Assembly (NCBI GenBank): GCA_024449915.1
Contig: JAMZAV010000321.1
Location: 310,001-374,000, forward strand
DNA: 64,000 nt
Direction: 5' to 3'
Source: Sweltsa coloradensis
Lineage: Eukaryota; Arthropoda; Insecta; Plecoptera; Chloroperlidae
The notes below the pieces were generated by a model, which was not told the origin of the DNA, did no database searches, and saw only the letters and a program-made list of their open reading frames with translations. Shown here piece by piece: positions 13,719-24,895 of this stretch (position 1 is the first letter of the stretch; each line of letters begins with the position of its first letter). The position numbers were made by a program, and so were the translations under genes.

Positions 13719-13836
13719 TTAATTTAAACGTAATAGTTCAACCAAATTCTTTTTTACTAATTAATTTAAACGTAATAGTTCATCCAAATTCTTTTTTCTA
13801 ATTAATTTAAACGTAATGGTCATGCAAATTCTATTT
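13719..13836 (+). repeat. Tandem repeat, unit about 42 bp, about 3 copies
   Basis: Three successive units begin ttaatttaaacgtaat and contain a caaattct block followed by a T run. The copy at 56545-56620 has fewer units, so the number varies between copies of the parent repeat. Confidence 0.7.
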
Positions 13837-14171
13837 TGCCAAACTTTTCAGGGATGTTGTAACGGGACACTGTACGTTTATGAATGCGCAAATGTGGAAG
13901 GGTAGATGAGTTTGGCCCTTTTTATAGATCTCATTTCTTTTGAGTGTGTAAGGTTTGGCTGTATTTTTACAAGTTTTTGTTATGTGTGGGATCTCATTAC
14001 TTTTTCAAGTTCATTTGCAAAATTATTTGTTAAAATATAATAATTTTATCAAAGTCGATTTATAAAAATATCTAGTGGTCCAAAGACTTGCTTTTTGTAA
14101 ACAATGTAGGCGATCATTGTTAAGTAACGAAAGTTACTTTTTGATTGTATGCCTGTATAAGGCTTATATTA

Positions 14172-14305
14172 AAACCTTTATATGGAAGCCTTCCAGCAAA
14201 CTTTTTCACTTTTTTTCTTTCAAAAGACACTATATCACTATTATCTTAATGTCCATGTAAAATATGAACGTTGTAGCCCCACCCGTTTGGTCAGAATCGC
14301 TGGCC
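14172..14305 (-). mobile_element. HINE subfamily A internal fragment inside the composite repeat
   Basis: In inverted orientation this holds aaaacctttat, a ttttctttcaaaag block and gaacgttgtagccccaccc, matching the internal unit of the HINE elements. The second composite copy lacks most of this block (it jumps from ggcttatattt to cacccgtttgg near 57000). Either an insertion in copy 1 or a deletion in copy 2 would explain the difference. Confidence 0.55.
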
Positions 14306-14950
14306 GATGGAAACTGACGAATTAGACAGTAGCATAGCAGTAGTAGCTAACATCCTTAAAGTGATTTTGAGCATGTTTCAAGCCATTTTTTCACCAAGAA
14401 GGAATGTTCTTACCCTAACCAAATTTGGCATGTGTTGTCAGGTACCTAAATCCCCTTGATTTTGATGAAAACTATCATTACTTTCACATCACGTTTCATG
14501 ACGGCTGGGTAACACCTCGTAATCACCCCAACTTTGCTTCCTGTATAAGGTGCCTGAGTGTGTTGCGCGCCACGGCTTGACTGCGGCGCCCTAACGAGCA
14601 CCTAGATTTCTTTAGTATACTATATTATTTCTACTTTGTAGCTGTGAAAAGTTGTCTCCCCATGCTAGCCGAGCCGTTCAGTTGAATCTTTTACTGAATG
14701 AACGACCTGTGCAGCTCACAGCCTTGTGAAAGAAATCAGACACTCGAGATGAGCTAAGTTATCTGAAGGCGGTGTCACGTGGAAAAGAGTGGAGTAGAAC
14801 GTTTGAAAAGCTCGAAACTAGACTAAACTCGTCCAGAGTCGAGTTTTAATCCCTGTATAGTTAGCAAAAGTGATGAAGGATCCTTGCCTAGTACTCGGAG
14901 CTCAATAGCTTGAGCTGCTGCTTCCCACGCTGTTATTTCAACTCCTCGTC

Positions 14951-15042
14951 TCTCTCGCAAGGTTGGACTGATCATTCTCTCTGTCTGCACGTGCTATCTC
15001 TCGCAAGGTTAGACTGATCATTCCCTCTGTCTGCACGTGCTA
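14951..15042 (+). repeat. Two-copy tandem duplication, 46-bp unit
   Basis: The unit tctctcgcaaggtt...gcacgtgcta is repeated head to tail (14951-14996 and 14997-15042) with two or three substitutions. It lies in a slightly GC-richer stretch with no recognised gene. Confidence 0.85.
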
Positions 15043-16768
15043 ATTCCTGGAGCGCACATTCCCGCTTCCACATTCTATCTCAATCTATGCGAATTTCTAA
15101 TTAAACGGCATTCACTGATTATGTCTTTGTTGCGACTAACATGCAAAGTGAAGTGTTCTAATTTAGTATGTGTAGTATTCATGTGTGATTAAATTTTAAT
15201 AAACAAAGTTTTAGCAAGGTAATGCGCATAGCTCTAAAACGTTAGAATGAAACATTTCTATGCAAATTCATCTTTGTGTACAGGAATTCGTTACATCCTG
15301 TTGGAGAATACGGTAATATCGGTAACTAGTTTTGCTTTCTTCTTCGCCATTTCAAAGCATAGTTTGACAAGTTTCTTGAGTGAAGGATTTTAGCATAGTA
15401 TGAAATAAGAGCAAACGGAAATTGAGTCACCTGACGTTTCTCGAAGTTCATATTACTACGAAGAAAATGTCACCGACTGCACGTATGCATAGTTTGTGTT
15501 GAGTGTAAAGTTGTTTTAACTTTAGCAGAAAGGAAACGATCAAAGGGTGTGTGCAATGAAGCTGGAGTACTTAGTTAAAACAACTACAGATTCTAAATGT
15601 CATTATGACATTCCATCAGAAAACTAATTATTCTACAATGTGATCTACGCTACGGAATGTATAGAGTTGCCAACACATCACTTCCCGTATATTTTTTTTT
15701 AGACTTTTCTGGAAATTTCAAGAGCATGTGTTTCAAATTTTACTATGTACGTACAATCAATAACCATAGTTACATACAGGGTTTTCAAAAGATAAAAATG
15801 CATCCACAATTGAATAAAACTACGATTATAATAATATTTTATGTATATTGTATGTGTGAATCATAATTATTTGTATAAATAAAACCAAGACTGTTATAAT
15901 CATGCAAGTACGTGTTATTTGAATCATTTTTTTCTTTCTCGTAACTTTTCAGCATTATTTTTATTTTTATCCTTCAAAATCAGTTTTTCGGCCCAGTTAC
16001 TGATTACGTGCTTTTGTTGAAATGTAAGCATCTAAATGTACACAAGTACACATACTGTAGCCGTAGTTCTGCGCAGCAGGTTAAATCAAAACTAATACTG
16101 TTACATTTACTTTTTATTCGAATTACTTCTTGAAGACTGCGTAAACGATTCCTTGATCTTACAGCACAGTGTATCTGCATTATTTATTATTATTCATGAA
16201 CTATAGTTATTGTCTTGTTCATTTGATTATTATAAAACAAATACTCCACTCTGGCTTCCCTCTAATAGCAATCAGTACAGTATTTATTTTACACACGGAT
16301 TTTATAACAACATACCGCAGGATACACAGTACACACTCATCATGTGTCATTAATTACCGCACGCTACAGCAATTGAATAACAGTTTGTCCAGCGGTTCCT
16401 AATGGCGAGAACAACACTTCTGACGCAGTGCCTGCCCATGTGGGCTCCAACCCCTGTTGGGATGCAAGATTCAGGTTACATTTACCATCACATTCACAGC
16501 GTAATTTACTTTTGGCTTATATGTTTTGATGATAATCTATTTTATCGCGTCGTGCCTGCTCTCCATGAGTATTGGGCTGTGCGCAGACATATATAATATG
16601 TTAATTCGTGTTATTTACAGAGTATTTACACAAACACGCTACATTTCATTTGTAAAGCTGCGTGAAAAATAACATTTTGATACCGACAATTTAGCACTTT
16701 CGTTATTAAACAAAGTATTTAATAGAATTTTGATAACTTGTGTATGAATTAACTGTTACTTTCCCTAA

Positions 16769-16788
16769 AAAATATATATATATATATG
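16769..16788. repeat. Short (AT)n tract
   Basis: An alternating AT run of about 18 bases borders the Penelope-like palindrome. A similar tatataatatatat tract lies at its other border. Confidence 0.8.
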
Positions 16789-16807
16789 TTTTTACGTAGA
16801 TTTTTCT

Positions 16808-17505
16808 CGGATATAATGTGACATAATGAAATTCTTTCGAGTTTCCGAGTTAAATAAGTTTTATTACCAACGTTTCGAACAGTTCTCCCTGCTCATTCTC
16901 AAGGTAACGACTGACGACATACAAATTAAAAAACATTGAGTAAACAAACAAGACAATAACAAATAATATAAAAGACAAAACAAGTCACTGCAACTGCTCA
17001 GCATTACATTTAAGATCTTTGCGATGACCCTTTAAAAGGCGTTTGGTAGGTGGAGCTTCAGGTGGCTTCTTTTTTCTCCTATCCACTCTAGCTGGAGGAA
17101 CTACATTTTCCGTGGCAACTGGGGGTATTATCGGCACCACTTGGCTATCACGTAGCGTCAGTTTCCAGGTGGGTGCTAGTCTTTTCGCATCATCTCGTAT
17201 GTTGAAGTTATGCGGTCGTTTCTCCATTTCGACGGCTTCTCTAACAATACGAGATACTTCATGGTCCACTCTGGCTCCACCTACCAAACGCCTGTTAAGG
17301 TCATCGCATCTTAAATGTAATGCTGAGCAGTTGCAGTGACTTGTTTTGTCTTTTATATTATTTGTTATTGTCTTGTTTGTTTACTCAATGTTTTTTTAAT
17401 TTGTATGTCGTTACCTTGAGAATGAGCAGGAGAACTGTTCGAAACGTTGGTAATAAAACTTATTTAACTCGGAAACTCGAAAGAATTTCATTATGTCATA
17501 TATAA
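16808..17505. mobile_element. Penelope-like element 3' fragment arranged as a large palindrome
   Basis: Two arms of about 230-240 bp (16808-17055 and 17275-17505) are near-perfect reverse complements and flank a unique centre of about 220 bp. The outer ends carry the typical Penelope-like tail, reading outward: ttcgaaacgttggtaataaa, then aacttatttaactcgg. The centre, read on the minus strand, encodes a Penelope-type motif (REAVEMEKRPHNFN, then a Trp 16 residues later). AT-rich dinucleotide sequence flanks both sides (atatatat). Penelope-like elements are known to insert as partial, inverted copies, which fits this layout. No reverse transcriptase domain is present. Confidence 0.75.
16985..17287 (-). 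pseudogene. Penelope-like polyprotein, C-terminal remnant
   Basis: This 100-residue open frame starts inside one inverted arm and ends inside the other. Residues 6-45 (DHEVSRIVREAVEMEKRPHN followed by FN, then a Trp-Lys) resemble the segment downstream of the GIY-YIG endonuclease in Penelope-like elements, where REA-E-x-K-x-x-x-NFN and a following W are conserved. The rest is Pro/Lys-rich linker. The reverse transcriptase and most of the endonuclease are absent, so this is a relic. The assignment rests on recall of the family pattern, not on a search. Confidence 0.6.
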
Positions 17506-18792
17506 TATATATAACATTTTGCCTAAAATTAAAAAGAAAAAATATCATTAGCCGTTATTATGAGCAAGTCCAAAAATGCAAACCGAAATACACAAAAACA
17601 CAAAATATAGTTTACTACTTTGTACGTGAATTCCTCGCTTAAAAAATAATCTTATGTTCCATTACTGAGTATATGAACGAATCCGATATGCCTTCTGATA
17701 AACACTAATGATTGGAATGAAACAAGGAAACATTAAGGTAAGTTCAAAATACTTGTGAGGGAAGATATTTTCTGGCCATTTATATACCGCCGAAATATAA
17801 CCACCACTAAAAACCATGCATTCATTATCTCTCAAACGGAAACATGCTGTTAAAAACTATATAAACACAGCCAGCTAGGCTATAACTACGGTTCTCCCAA
17901 GCTGTGTAGAACTTATCACGTAGAGGCAGCTATCAAAACACGCCATCCATGTCGGCCATTAAATCCGGAAACTGCCATTGCACGTGCCACTCTTAGTGCC
18001 TACTAACTGAAAAGTGCACAAGAGCAGTAGGTCTTTAGGCCGTGGGTTTGCATTTTAATCACGTGTTTTGTACACACAAGCATGGCATATCTGACAGGTT
18101 TCTACCATTTATTACGGAATTATATTGAATATTCAAACATGTATCTTCAACAAGCAAGACTCTCTACCACTCATATGATCACAATTCTCCTCAAAGCTAT
18201 CCAAGAAATGCACAAGGAATATAATATATCCATCAAGGAATCAGACGTGAGGATAGAAAATGGCATTCACAGAGCACTCCACACATATATCAACATGCAT
18301 GATAAGTGTTCTCCTATACGTGGTCATCTGTAGTAACTTTATAATGGCTAAAAATAAAAACAACAAAAACGATAACTCCTTTAAAAAACGAACAGCTGTA
18401 GATGGCCTCTAGAAAGAAGTTTATTCTCAGGAATTCGCAGCAAATCACCCAAGTTAAAACAAAAAATTCAATCATTTTGTCAAAACAATAAATACATTCC
18501 TTCAACCTTTACTTTGCGAAAACACAATATCGGCAATAATGTTGATAGCACTGAAAAGAATGATTACACATGACACCCGCAATACATGGAGCAGACTTGA
18601 CCCAGAAAGTGCCCCTAAGCTTACTCGGTTTTACCTCCGAAAATAATTAGTTTGTCTTTCTTGATGAGAAAACGTGGTCTTAGCGTTAAGAAGACAAGAA
18701 TGGCACGTGGGCCGGTTTGCTGAGGCGTGGTGGCTTAGATGCGATTAGAAATCCTGTGTTTGTGCGCTGACAATCACGTGATGATGAAATTT

Positions 18793-18839
<47 letters not shown>

Positions 18840-21800
18840 AAAAACAGGATCTCTTTCATTCTTCTACCGAACGCTAAACATATTGCGAGCTTCAAATGCT
18901 CTTGAAAGATAAAATAGAATTTGCAGTAAGATACCAATGACTAGTTCTCTTTACGGTATATGTTCAACACAATTATATTTTATTAAAGACATACGTGTAT
19001 AAATATTACTCTCTTGGATAGATGCATTAAAATGTGAAAATTGTTGAGCTTAAAAACATGGCAAGTTAAGTTTGAACCTACTTTTTCTACTGATGAGGAA
19101 ATACGAAAAAAGGCCTTTCCTCACGTATATTACATGATATGAGATTTATGTTTTTCATACGAATGTGCAAATTAGGCATTCACTTTTGTGTTAGTTTATA
19201 TGTTCTATACTAAACGTCACCAATCGTTCTTTCGATTAACCTTTTATCGTGAATGGCCAGATGAGTTAGAACCCAGAATATTCCCCTATAACAGAAGGCA
19301 CACACATTAAGTCAAGGGCGTATAATGTAGGACCTCTGTAGTTGTGACCGTTATGATGAAGTGTCGGTTGCTTCTACTAGCTGGATGCTTCTAGGATCCG
19401 ACATTCTTACCTAACTCGAAATTTTCAGATAACCTAAAGGAAAAAATCTAAGGAAACAAATGATGTTCCGGGAAGAGAAAAACGACTCTAGATAAAAATT
19501 GGACGAGGTAAAGAAAACCCGAGAAAGAAATGGAGTAGAAGTGGAATGTGAAAATCCTGTAAAGTGGGTCGGAATTGGCTGACTCGATTTCCGGTGTAGG
19601 CTACTGTGTGTGCCGATTCTCTTAACCGGTATATATTGATTCTCCATTAGTGAGGGGGCTACTGACCGGAGATGCCGGATATATAGATGGCTACGGTCTC
19701 TTCGTTAGTGTTACCCATAAGAAGAAATTGGGAGGTTGTGATTTTACCACGTAAGAAAGCGAGCTTGTTTATACTTAGCTCCACCTCACACAGTTTTTGG
19801 TAGCGTTCCAAAACGTTTGTGCTGTGTCAATGGTTGATTGATGATGCCCTTTCTTATCTTTGTACACAACAAGGCTAATCGTAAGGATGGTGGATATTGG
19901 TCGTATTTTACGTTATTCTTAAAACATGTTTTCTATGCCATTGAGCCTTCACATTTTACTCGCTATTTATTAAGAGAAAATACACTGAATTTAGTTAATA
20001 ACAAATCGAGTTCTACAAACAACTCTTTTACACACAAACTATTTAGAAACTATTAAAAAGATGATCTTATGTGACATTGTTACTTATCCTAGATATAAAC
20101 AGATTGTTTCATGCAGTGGTGTGTAGAAAAATGAATGAATAATATTGTAACATAACATTAACGAGCGAATAAAAGTCTCTAAGATGTATAACTGACAGAC
20201 AGACACCAACTGACAGCTATATCTTGGTTGCATTATACAAACGTTTTGTGATTGGTGTTTGGTTTTTACAATGTGAGTCTACGCGTTGAGTTCTGAATGT
20301 ATTCAAAAAGTTTGTTCGCCCTGACTCCCAAGATTCATTCGTTATGTTCTGGAACCTAATGCAGCTCCGCGGGAGGGTTATTGTATTTCTTAAGGTCTAC
20401 CCGCCTGACCTGTTCCATTATTCAGCGGGAATCGATGATACAACGCATTTGAATATAAAGGGTGTTGTGAGGCTCCATCGGTCTTGTTCAAGTTCAACAT
20501 ACATGTACCCTGTTTCTAACACATACATCTTCCTAGGCGCCGGATTGATGAAGCGAGCAAAGTGCCAGAATGCACAATTAATATTCTCGTAACGAGTTTC
20601 TAAGTACGCGGGCCTGATTAAATATGTACAAGACTCTCAAGTAAAGTGCGAGAGAATAGCCTAGAACGACGGTTGACTTCAAAAGCGTTTCTTGTATATT
20701 TTTAAAGGGTCAATTCAATTGTGAAATTCTCGAGTGTTTAAAGAAGATGAACCGAGATACGAACTGTAGACGTTTCTTTATGAGGCCGCTTATTTTGTTG
20801 TGACTGTTATGTAAAAGTTAGCTCCAAAGCTCGAACCGCAGCTCAATAGTTGTTATTTGCAAACTTATGTGGCAGAAAATCGACCACCACTGTCGAGATA
20901 GTAACCAAAGGGTCGTTTTCATGCGACAAATTGAACCACCCAGTCTCATCGCTCGGGGGCTGTGACGTAATCGCCCACTCTCCATCTCCCTCTCTCTCTC
21001 GTTCATAAATCCTTCTTCTATCTCCGTCTCTCGGTTGTAGACCCACGCCAGTTCATAATATACGGGTAAGAACGGCAGGACCATTACGAGTTGCAGGAAA
21101 TTCTTGAGGGCCATCAGAGACTACGTCGCGCTGTTAATCTCCCGGGAAGGTTTCCATCAGTTCGGCTGCTTTGTGTATGAGATGACTTTCTTTCTGATCG
21201 CACTCCCATCCGTCGGGAACTCCCCGCTCCGGCACATGCACTCACGCTACGCGCTTCAAATCGAATCATATTTTATTCCATTACATACAAAGTGTTACTT
21301 AATACACATCAAGGAGAAAAGGCGGAAAATTTTACACGCATCTTTTTATTGAGATAATCATTAAAGAGGTTTTCTCATCGATTTATCTTCACCGCGGAAA
21401 GTCTATCACAAATGCGCATATATAATGCAGAAACCACAGGGAAAGTTGTCTAAAAGCTTTGTGCTTGGCTGGGTTGTATACTTATTATCAGTGTAAACAC
21501 TTCCGCAACTTCTATAAGCTTTTGTTATATTACTTTCAGTCACAATTTGTTCGAAATTTGGTTTCCAAACAAAGCAAAATTACTCAAGCAGTTCTCTTGG
21601 TACGCCTGTCTCCATATACGTCAAGTTAAGTCGAAGGTGGATCAAAGAGGACGACTTCGCAAGAGACGAATTTACTAGGAAAGCGGACGCGTTATCATTG
21701 AACGAATGATCAAAGTGGTTATTTGACATTTTAGTGCTTAAAGTTTAGGATCCTCGTTAGTTAAAGCAATCTGTATTAGGGGCCCGACCTTGCATGTTTA

Positions 21801-21963
21801 GGTGTGAACACATGTGTGAAAAACAATCAGAAGCTAAAGCAAAATATAATAATACGGCCAGGGGTGTTCCAATAGCCCCAATAACACATCTTCTAGGATA
21901 TAAGTTTATTATTTCACGAGGCTTATGCACTGAAAAGTCAACCACACATTTATAGTTTGTATG
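17506..21963. other. Anonymous sequence
   Basis: Holds the (CT)n microsatellite and a GC-richer patch (20860-21260) with unrecognised short frames on both strands. No splice-flanked coding block or transposon end was found. Confidence 0.5.
18794..18836 (+). repeat. (CT)n microsatellite
   Basis: About 21 uninterrupted CT dinucleotides. Confidence 0.97.
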
Positions 21964-22430
21964 CAGTGGCGTAGGAACTATTGTTTTAGTGGGGGGGTCA
22001 CACTAAAGTTGACTACGAGGTTGGGGGAGGCTGCCGCAGGCGAGATTTTTTTAAAGGGTGCCCTTGATAGGTGGCCTAAAACACATTTTCAGGCGAATTT
22101 CAATTATGAATTAGGGTTACATTTTGAAGCTAATATTGCATTGAAGATTGATTACCTGACTGAAATCGGTCGACAGTCTGCTTGGGAGTGAAACACGTTG
22201 CACACAAAATATAGGTAATGAATATTTTTGGCTAAAATCAGATGGCTAGTCTAGTCTCGCAAATCACGTCTCTTACTGAATCTTGTTTGCAAGCCCGACT
22301 GTAGTAAAAATCCTAAAAAATCACCCAACAAGCTATAAGTTAGCAAATGACACCCATACCTGGCTTGACCCCCCCCCCCCCACAGGGGGGGGGGAGTTTC
22401 CCCTCCATCCCCCCCGTTCCTACGCCACTG
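21964..22430. mobile_element. hAT-type non-autonomous element (MITE), 467 bp
   Basis: The terminal inverted repeats are CAGTGGCGTAGGAAC at the left and GTTCCTACGCCACTG at the right, a perfect 15-bp match with the CAG...CTG ends of hAT elements. The flanking 8-mers are TTTGTATG and TTTGAATG, an 8-bp target duplication with one mismatch, the length expected for hAT. A C-run followed by a G-run (22370-22394) makes a hairpin near the right end. No transposase is present. Confidence 0.88.
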
Positions 22431-22734
22431 TTTGAATGTGTGTATGAATGTATTTTTTTTAATAATATTACTTCAATGCAGAATTGCGAAGATGAAATAA
22501 ACGTAATGAAATGACAAAATAATGGATGTGGCAATGGAATGATTTATTAATGTCTATACATTTGGTCTAGGATTGTTTCGATAATTCAATTTTTTCCTCA
22601 GAAAAATACTTAAAGTACTTATATTATTATATTCTTAAAAAAATATTATACGCTAATATGCATGCATTTCTCTGCAAAGTAACTCTAATTAATATCGGTT
22701 AAATAGCGCTTGATATTTTATAGAAATCAACCCA

Positions 22735-22790
22735 GAAATTACAAAAATCTATGTCAGCCAGGTATCGAACCCGGGACTCCAGCCTTCATA
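22735..22790 (-). repeat. tRNA-derived SINE-like fragment
   Basis: On the minus strand the B-box-like ggttcgatacc is preceded by ggagtcccg and followed by tggctgaca. The A-box half is not clear, so this is a fragment. Confidence 0.4.
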
Positions 22791-23195
22791 CAGTTGTTTT
22801 ACGAACTAAATGATTGTTATTTTGTAATTATGTTCGAAATTACAGCACGTAGTATTTTCGCAAATTTGGCAATGAAAGTGCTCAAACGTTAGCTCAACAC
22901 TGAAGGAAGCTTACGTCACATTGAAATTTGCGTATGTTTCAAGAAGACAATGTTTCAAATAATAAACAGTAGTATCACCTATAATGATTTTGTTCATTAA
23001 TGTCGCCATAATCGATAATAACGGTATATTGTGGATATATTGTTCAATCAAGCGTTTCTCAAACACTGTTTTTTTGGTAGTGAAATGGATATTGTCCTCG
23101 TATAACTATTATTATATGGTAGAAAGGATATTCAATTCATATTTTTGCACGGACAATTTTGACTACAAAGCTACTTACATGCACGATTTCCTCAC

Positions 23196-23828
23196 CAGGG
23201 GCGGATCCAGGACCTCTCAAAGGGGGGCGACTTAGCTCGCACCACACGGGGGTCTAGGGGGTACAGCCCCCCAGCTTAGCCCCGCAGGGCAAAAAATTTT
23301 GAGGCCCTTTTTTTCAAAAACGAGTTTTAATGGCTTTAGAGAGGGTATATCAATATATTTTATATGCAGTTGCTCACTAAAATAGGCCCTAGAGGAAGGT
23401 AAGTCCGATCGCTTGGTGTTTCTATACCCTCACATTTTGAAAATCAGTGTTGATATAAATGTTATTGGATGAGAGTAGTAAAGACTTCAATTTCGCTCCC
23501 CTGAGGAAAATAGCTGAAGTGTTTTTTTTCTGTTTGCTCACGCTCTACCGGTCAAATGTCTACTCTGATCGTGCTGAAATTTTCATGGGACCTTCAAAAC
23601 CTATGAAGTTATAGATGTGTTACAATTTTGGGTGAAACCAAAGAAATAATATCGTGCAACTGTGAAATTGACCAAAAGCAATAAACTTTTAAAAAGAAAT
23701 CATAATTGCTAGAAAACATTGATATTTCTGGTGGCTGAACATATTCATTATAGAATAACATCTAACTTTTCAAGAATCAAAGGGGGGGGGCGATCGGCCC
23801 TACCACCCTCCCCTTGGATCCGCCACTG
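23196..23828. mobile_element. hAT-type non-autonomous element, 633 bp, containing a HINE fragment
   Basis: The left end is CAGGGGCGGATCCAGG and the right end is CCTTGGATCCGCCACTG: imperfect inverted termini with CAG...CTG. Both sides are flanked by an exact 8-bp duplication, TTCCTCAC (23188-23195 and 23829-23836). This is strong evidence for hAT-type insertion. G-rich tracts lie just inside both ends. The interior from about 23464 to 23680 is a decayed HINE-like sequence. There is no transposase. Confidence 0.9.
23464..23680 (+). mobile_element. Decayed HINE-like fragment nested in the hAT element
   Basis: It begins ttggatgagagtagtaaaga, then cttcaatttcgctccc, and continues with ctctaccggtcaaatg and gatcgtgctgaaatttt, all recognisable variants of the 5' half of subfamily A. 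The 3' hairpin end is not found. Because it is inside the element bounded by the TTCCTCAC duplication, it either inserted into the hAT element or was carried along by it. Confidence 0.6.
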
Positions 23829-24529
23829 TTCCTCACATAAAGTAAATGTTGCTTTACAAGATAAAGTTCGAGTGGCCCTTAGTAAAAATATTTGAGTTTG
23901 CACATGGTTGTCACAAAAGTGGTCACCTGAAAGAAGTGATCAGTCTTCAACATACTTTCACCAATCTGATGACCAAGTTATGGATGCCAAGTGATAAACA
24001 GCACTTCAATATCGGTCGCCTGAGAAAACTGAGGTCGTCTGCTGCGCTTGTGTCAAAAGTTACTCGCATCTGTCAGAGTCTGGGACAACCGTTAGGCTGT
24101 CGCGTTTTGGTGAAACCAAGAAAATATCGTGGCTGTCAATAATATTCAAAGATAACTTTTGAAATCTATCGGTGGCGACATTGATAATTACATGTGGTAA
24201 CTTTCATGTTGATAAAAATTAAGCCTTAGGTGATCTGTTGGCGATCGCACCGCTTCGGCGCGTTGTGCCATACTAAATATTTCTACCAAAAAGGGTGGGT
24301 CTCCAAACTTGAAGCAAAATAACGAATACGCGAGGCCCTGTCCTTTGCTTTTCCACCTCGGTGTGTTATTATAATAGCAAAAAACATTTTCCCAATTTGG
24401 AATATTGAAAAAAATGTATTTGAATAGGGTCTTTTAGACGAATTTTTCCTTTATACATTTCCTCAAAGAAGTTTCTGAATGACATCTAATAATGTGGAGT
24501 GCACAAAGGGAAAACATATAAGTACTGAC

Positions 24530-24682
24530 CGAGAACGCCAAGTCGGAAGTTGAAGGTGACAACTATGACGTGACCGTAGCTCGCCAGGACGCTGCCGTCG
24601 TAGGCGTTGCCGGCGTTCCATTCGTAGGACTCGCCGTGCACGAAGACAACCACGGCGTACGGCGCCTCCAGTCCGCGGTTGC
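24530..24682 (-). CDS. Internal exon of a neuroligin (partial gene)
   Basis: The exon encodes about 51 residues, including [28 protein letters not shown] and NFRLGVLG, the hallmark N-terminal block of the cholinesterase-like domain of insect neuroligins. Neuroligins are single-pass postsynaptic adhesion proteins that bind neurexin. HGESY stands where active cholinesterases have the GGGF oxyanion-hole motif, in line with neuroligins being catalytically inactive. On the minus strand the exon is preceded by the acceptor tttcttccag and followed by the donor gtcagt. Both introns are phase 1 and 153 bp is divisible by three, so skipping would keep the frame. The exon is much richer in G and C at third positions than its surroundings. 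One oddity is Phe in VVTFNFRLG, where Val, Leu or Ile is usual. The next exon downstream (expected to start FLN) is not seen between here and position 1, nor an upstream one up to 64000. The paralogue number cannot be decided from one exon. Confidence 0.93.
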
Positions 24683-24895
24683 CTGGAAGAAACAATGACA
24701 ACACTGAAAATAACAGCTTCATAACAAGGTTGGTCATTTCAATGAATATATTCAATGGAAGGAGTTAAACCCAGCGAAAATGGCAAATCGCGTATGAGTC
24801 GCGTATTCTTATTTGAACAATAATTAAAATGTAATGGTTAGTCTTTTGTTTATGTTCTTTTTAAATAAGTATTCACATTATGGTGTTGTTTAGGA

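Larger units (their letters stand above)
13437..14605 (+). mobile_element. Composite fold-back repeat, copy 1
   Basis: The repeat begins ccacacataacaaaaacttg. Its head is a fold-back: the first arm (13437-13600) is followed by two arms in the opposite orientation (about 13600-13718 and 13830-13988) that end gtttttgttatgtgtgg. Between the last two arms lie about three copies of a 42-bp unit starting ttaatttaaacgtaat. A unique-looking tail follows and ends with the hairpin sequence GCCCTAACG and CCTAG. A HINE subfamily A fragment interrupts the tail at about 14172-14305. The other full copy is at 56368-57333. No coding capacity is seen. Confidence 0.7.
14606..16807. other. Anonymous sequence
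   Basis: Besides the 46-bp tandem duplication and the AT tract, I see no gene. Open frames at 16169-16596 encode hydrophobic but unrecognised peptides. Confidence 0.55.

Noticed and set aside
13437..13988. Stand-alone MITE with TA duplication
   Set aside because: The left flank has TA in copy 2 (ata|cc) but the right flank (gg|gat) does not, and homology between the two copies continues beyond the fold-back, so it is part of a larger repeat.
16402..16596. Possible coding exon (MARTTLLTQCLP...)
   Set aside because: No recognisable family, and no convincing splice sites around it.
18686..18937. Open frame with a run of Arg-Glu
   Set aside because: It is a translation of the (CT)n microsatellite.
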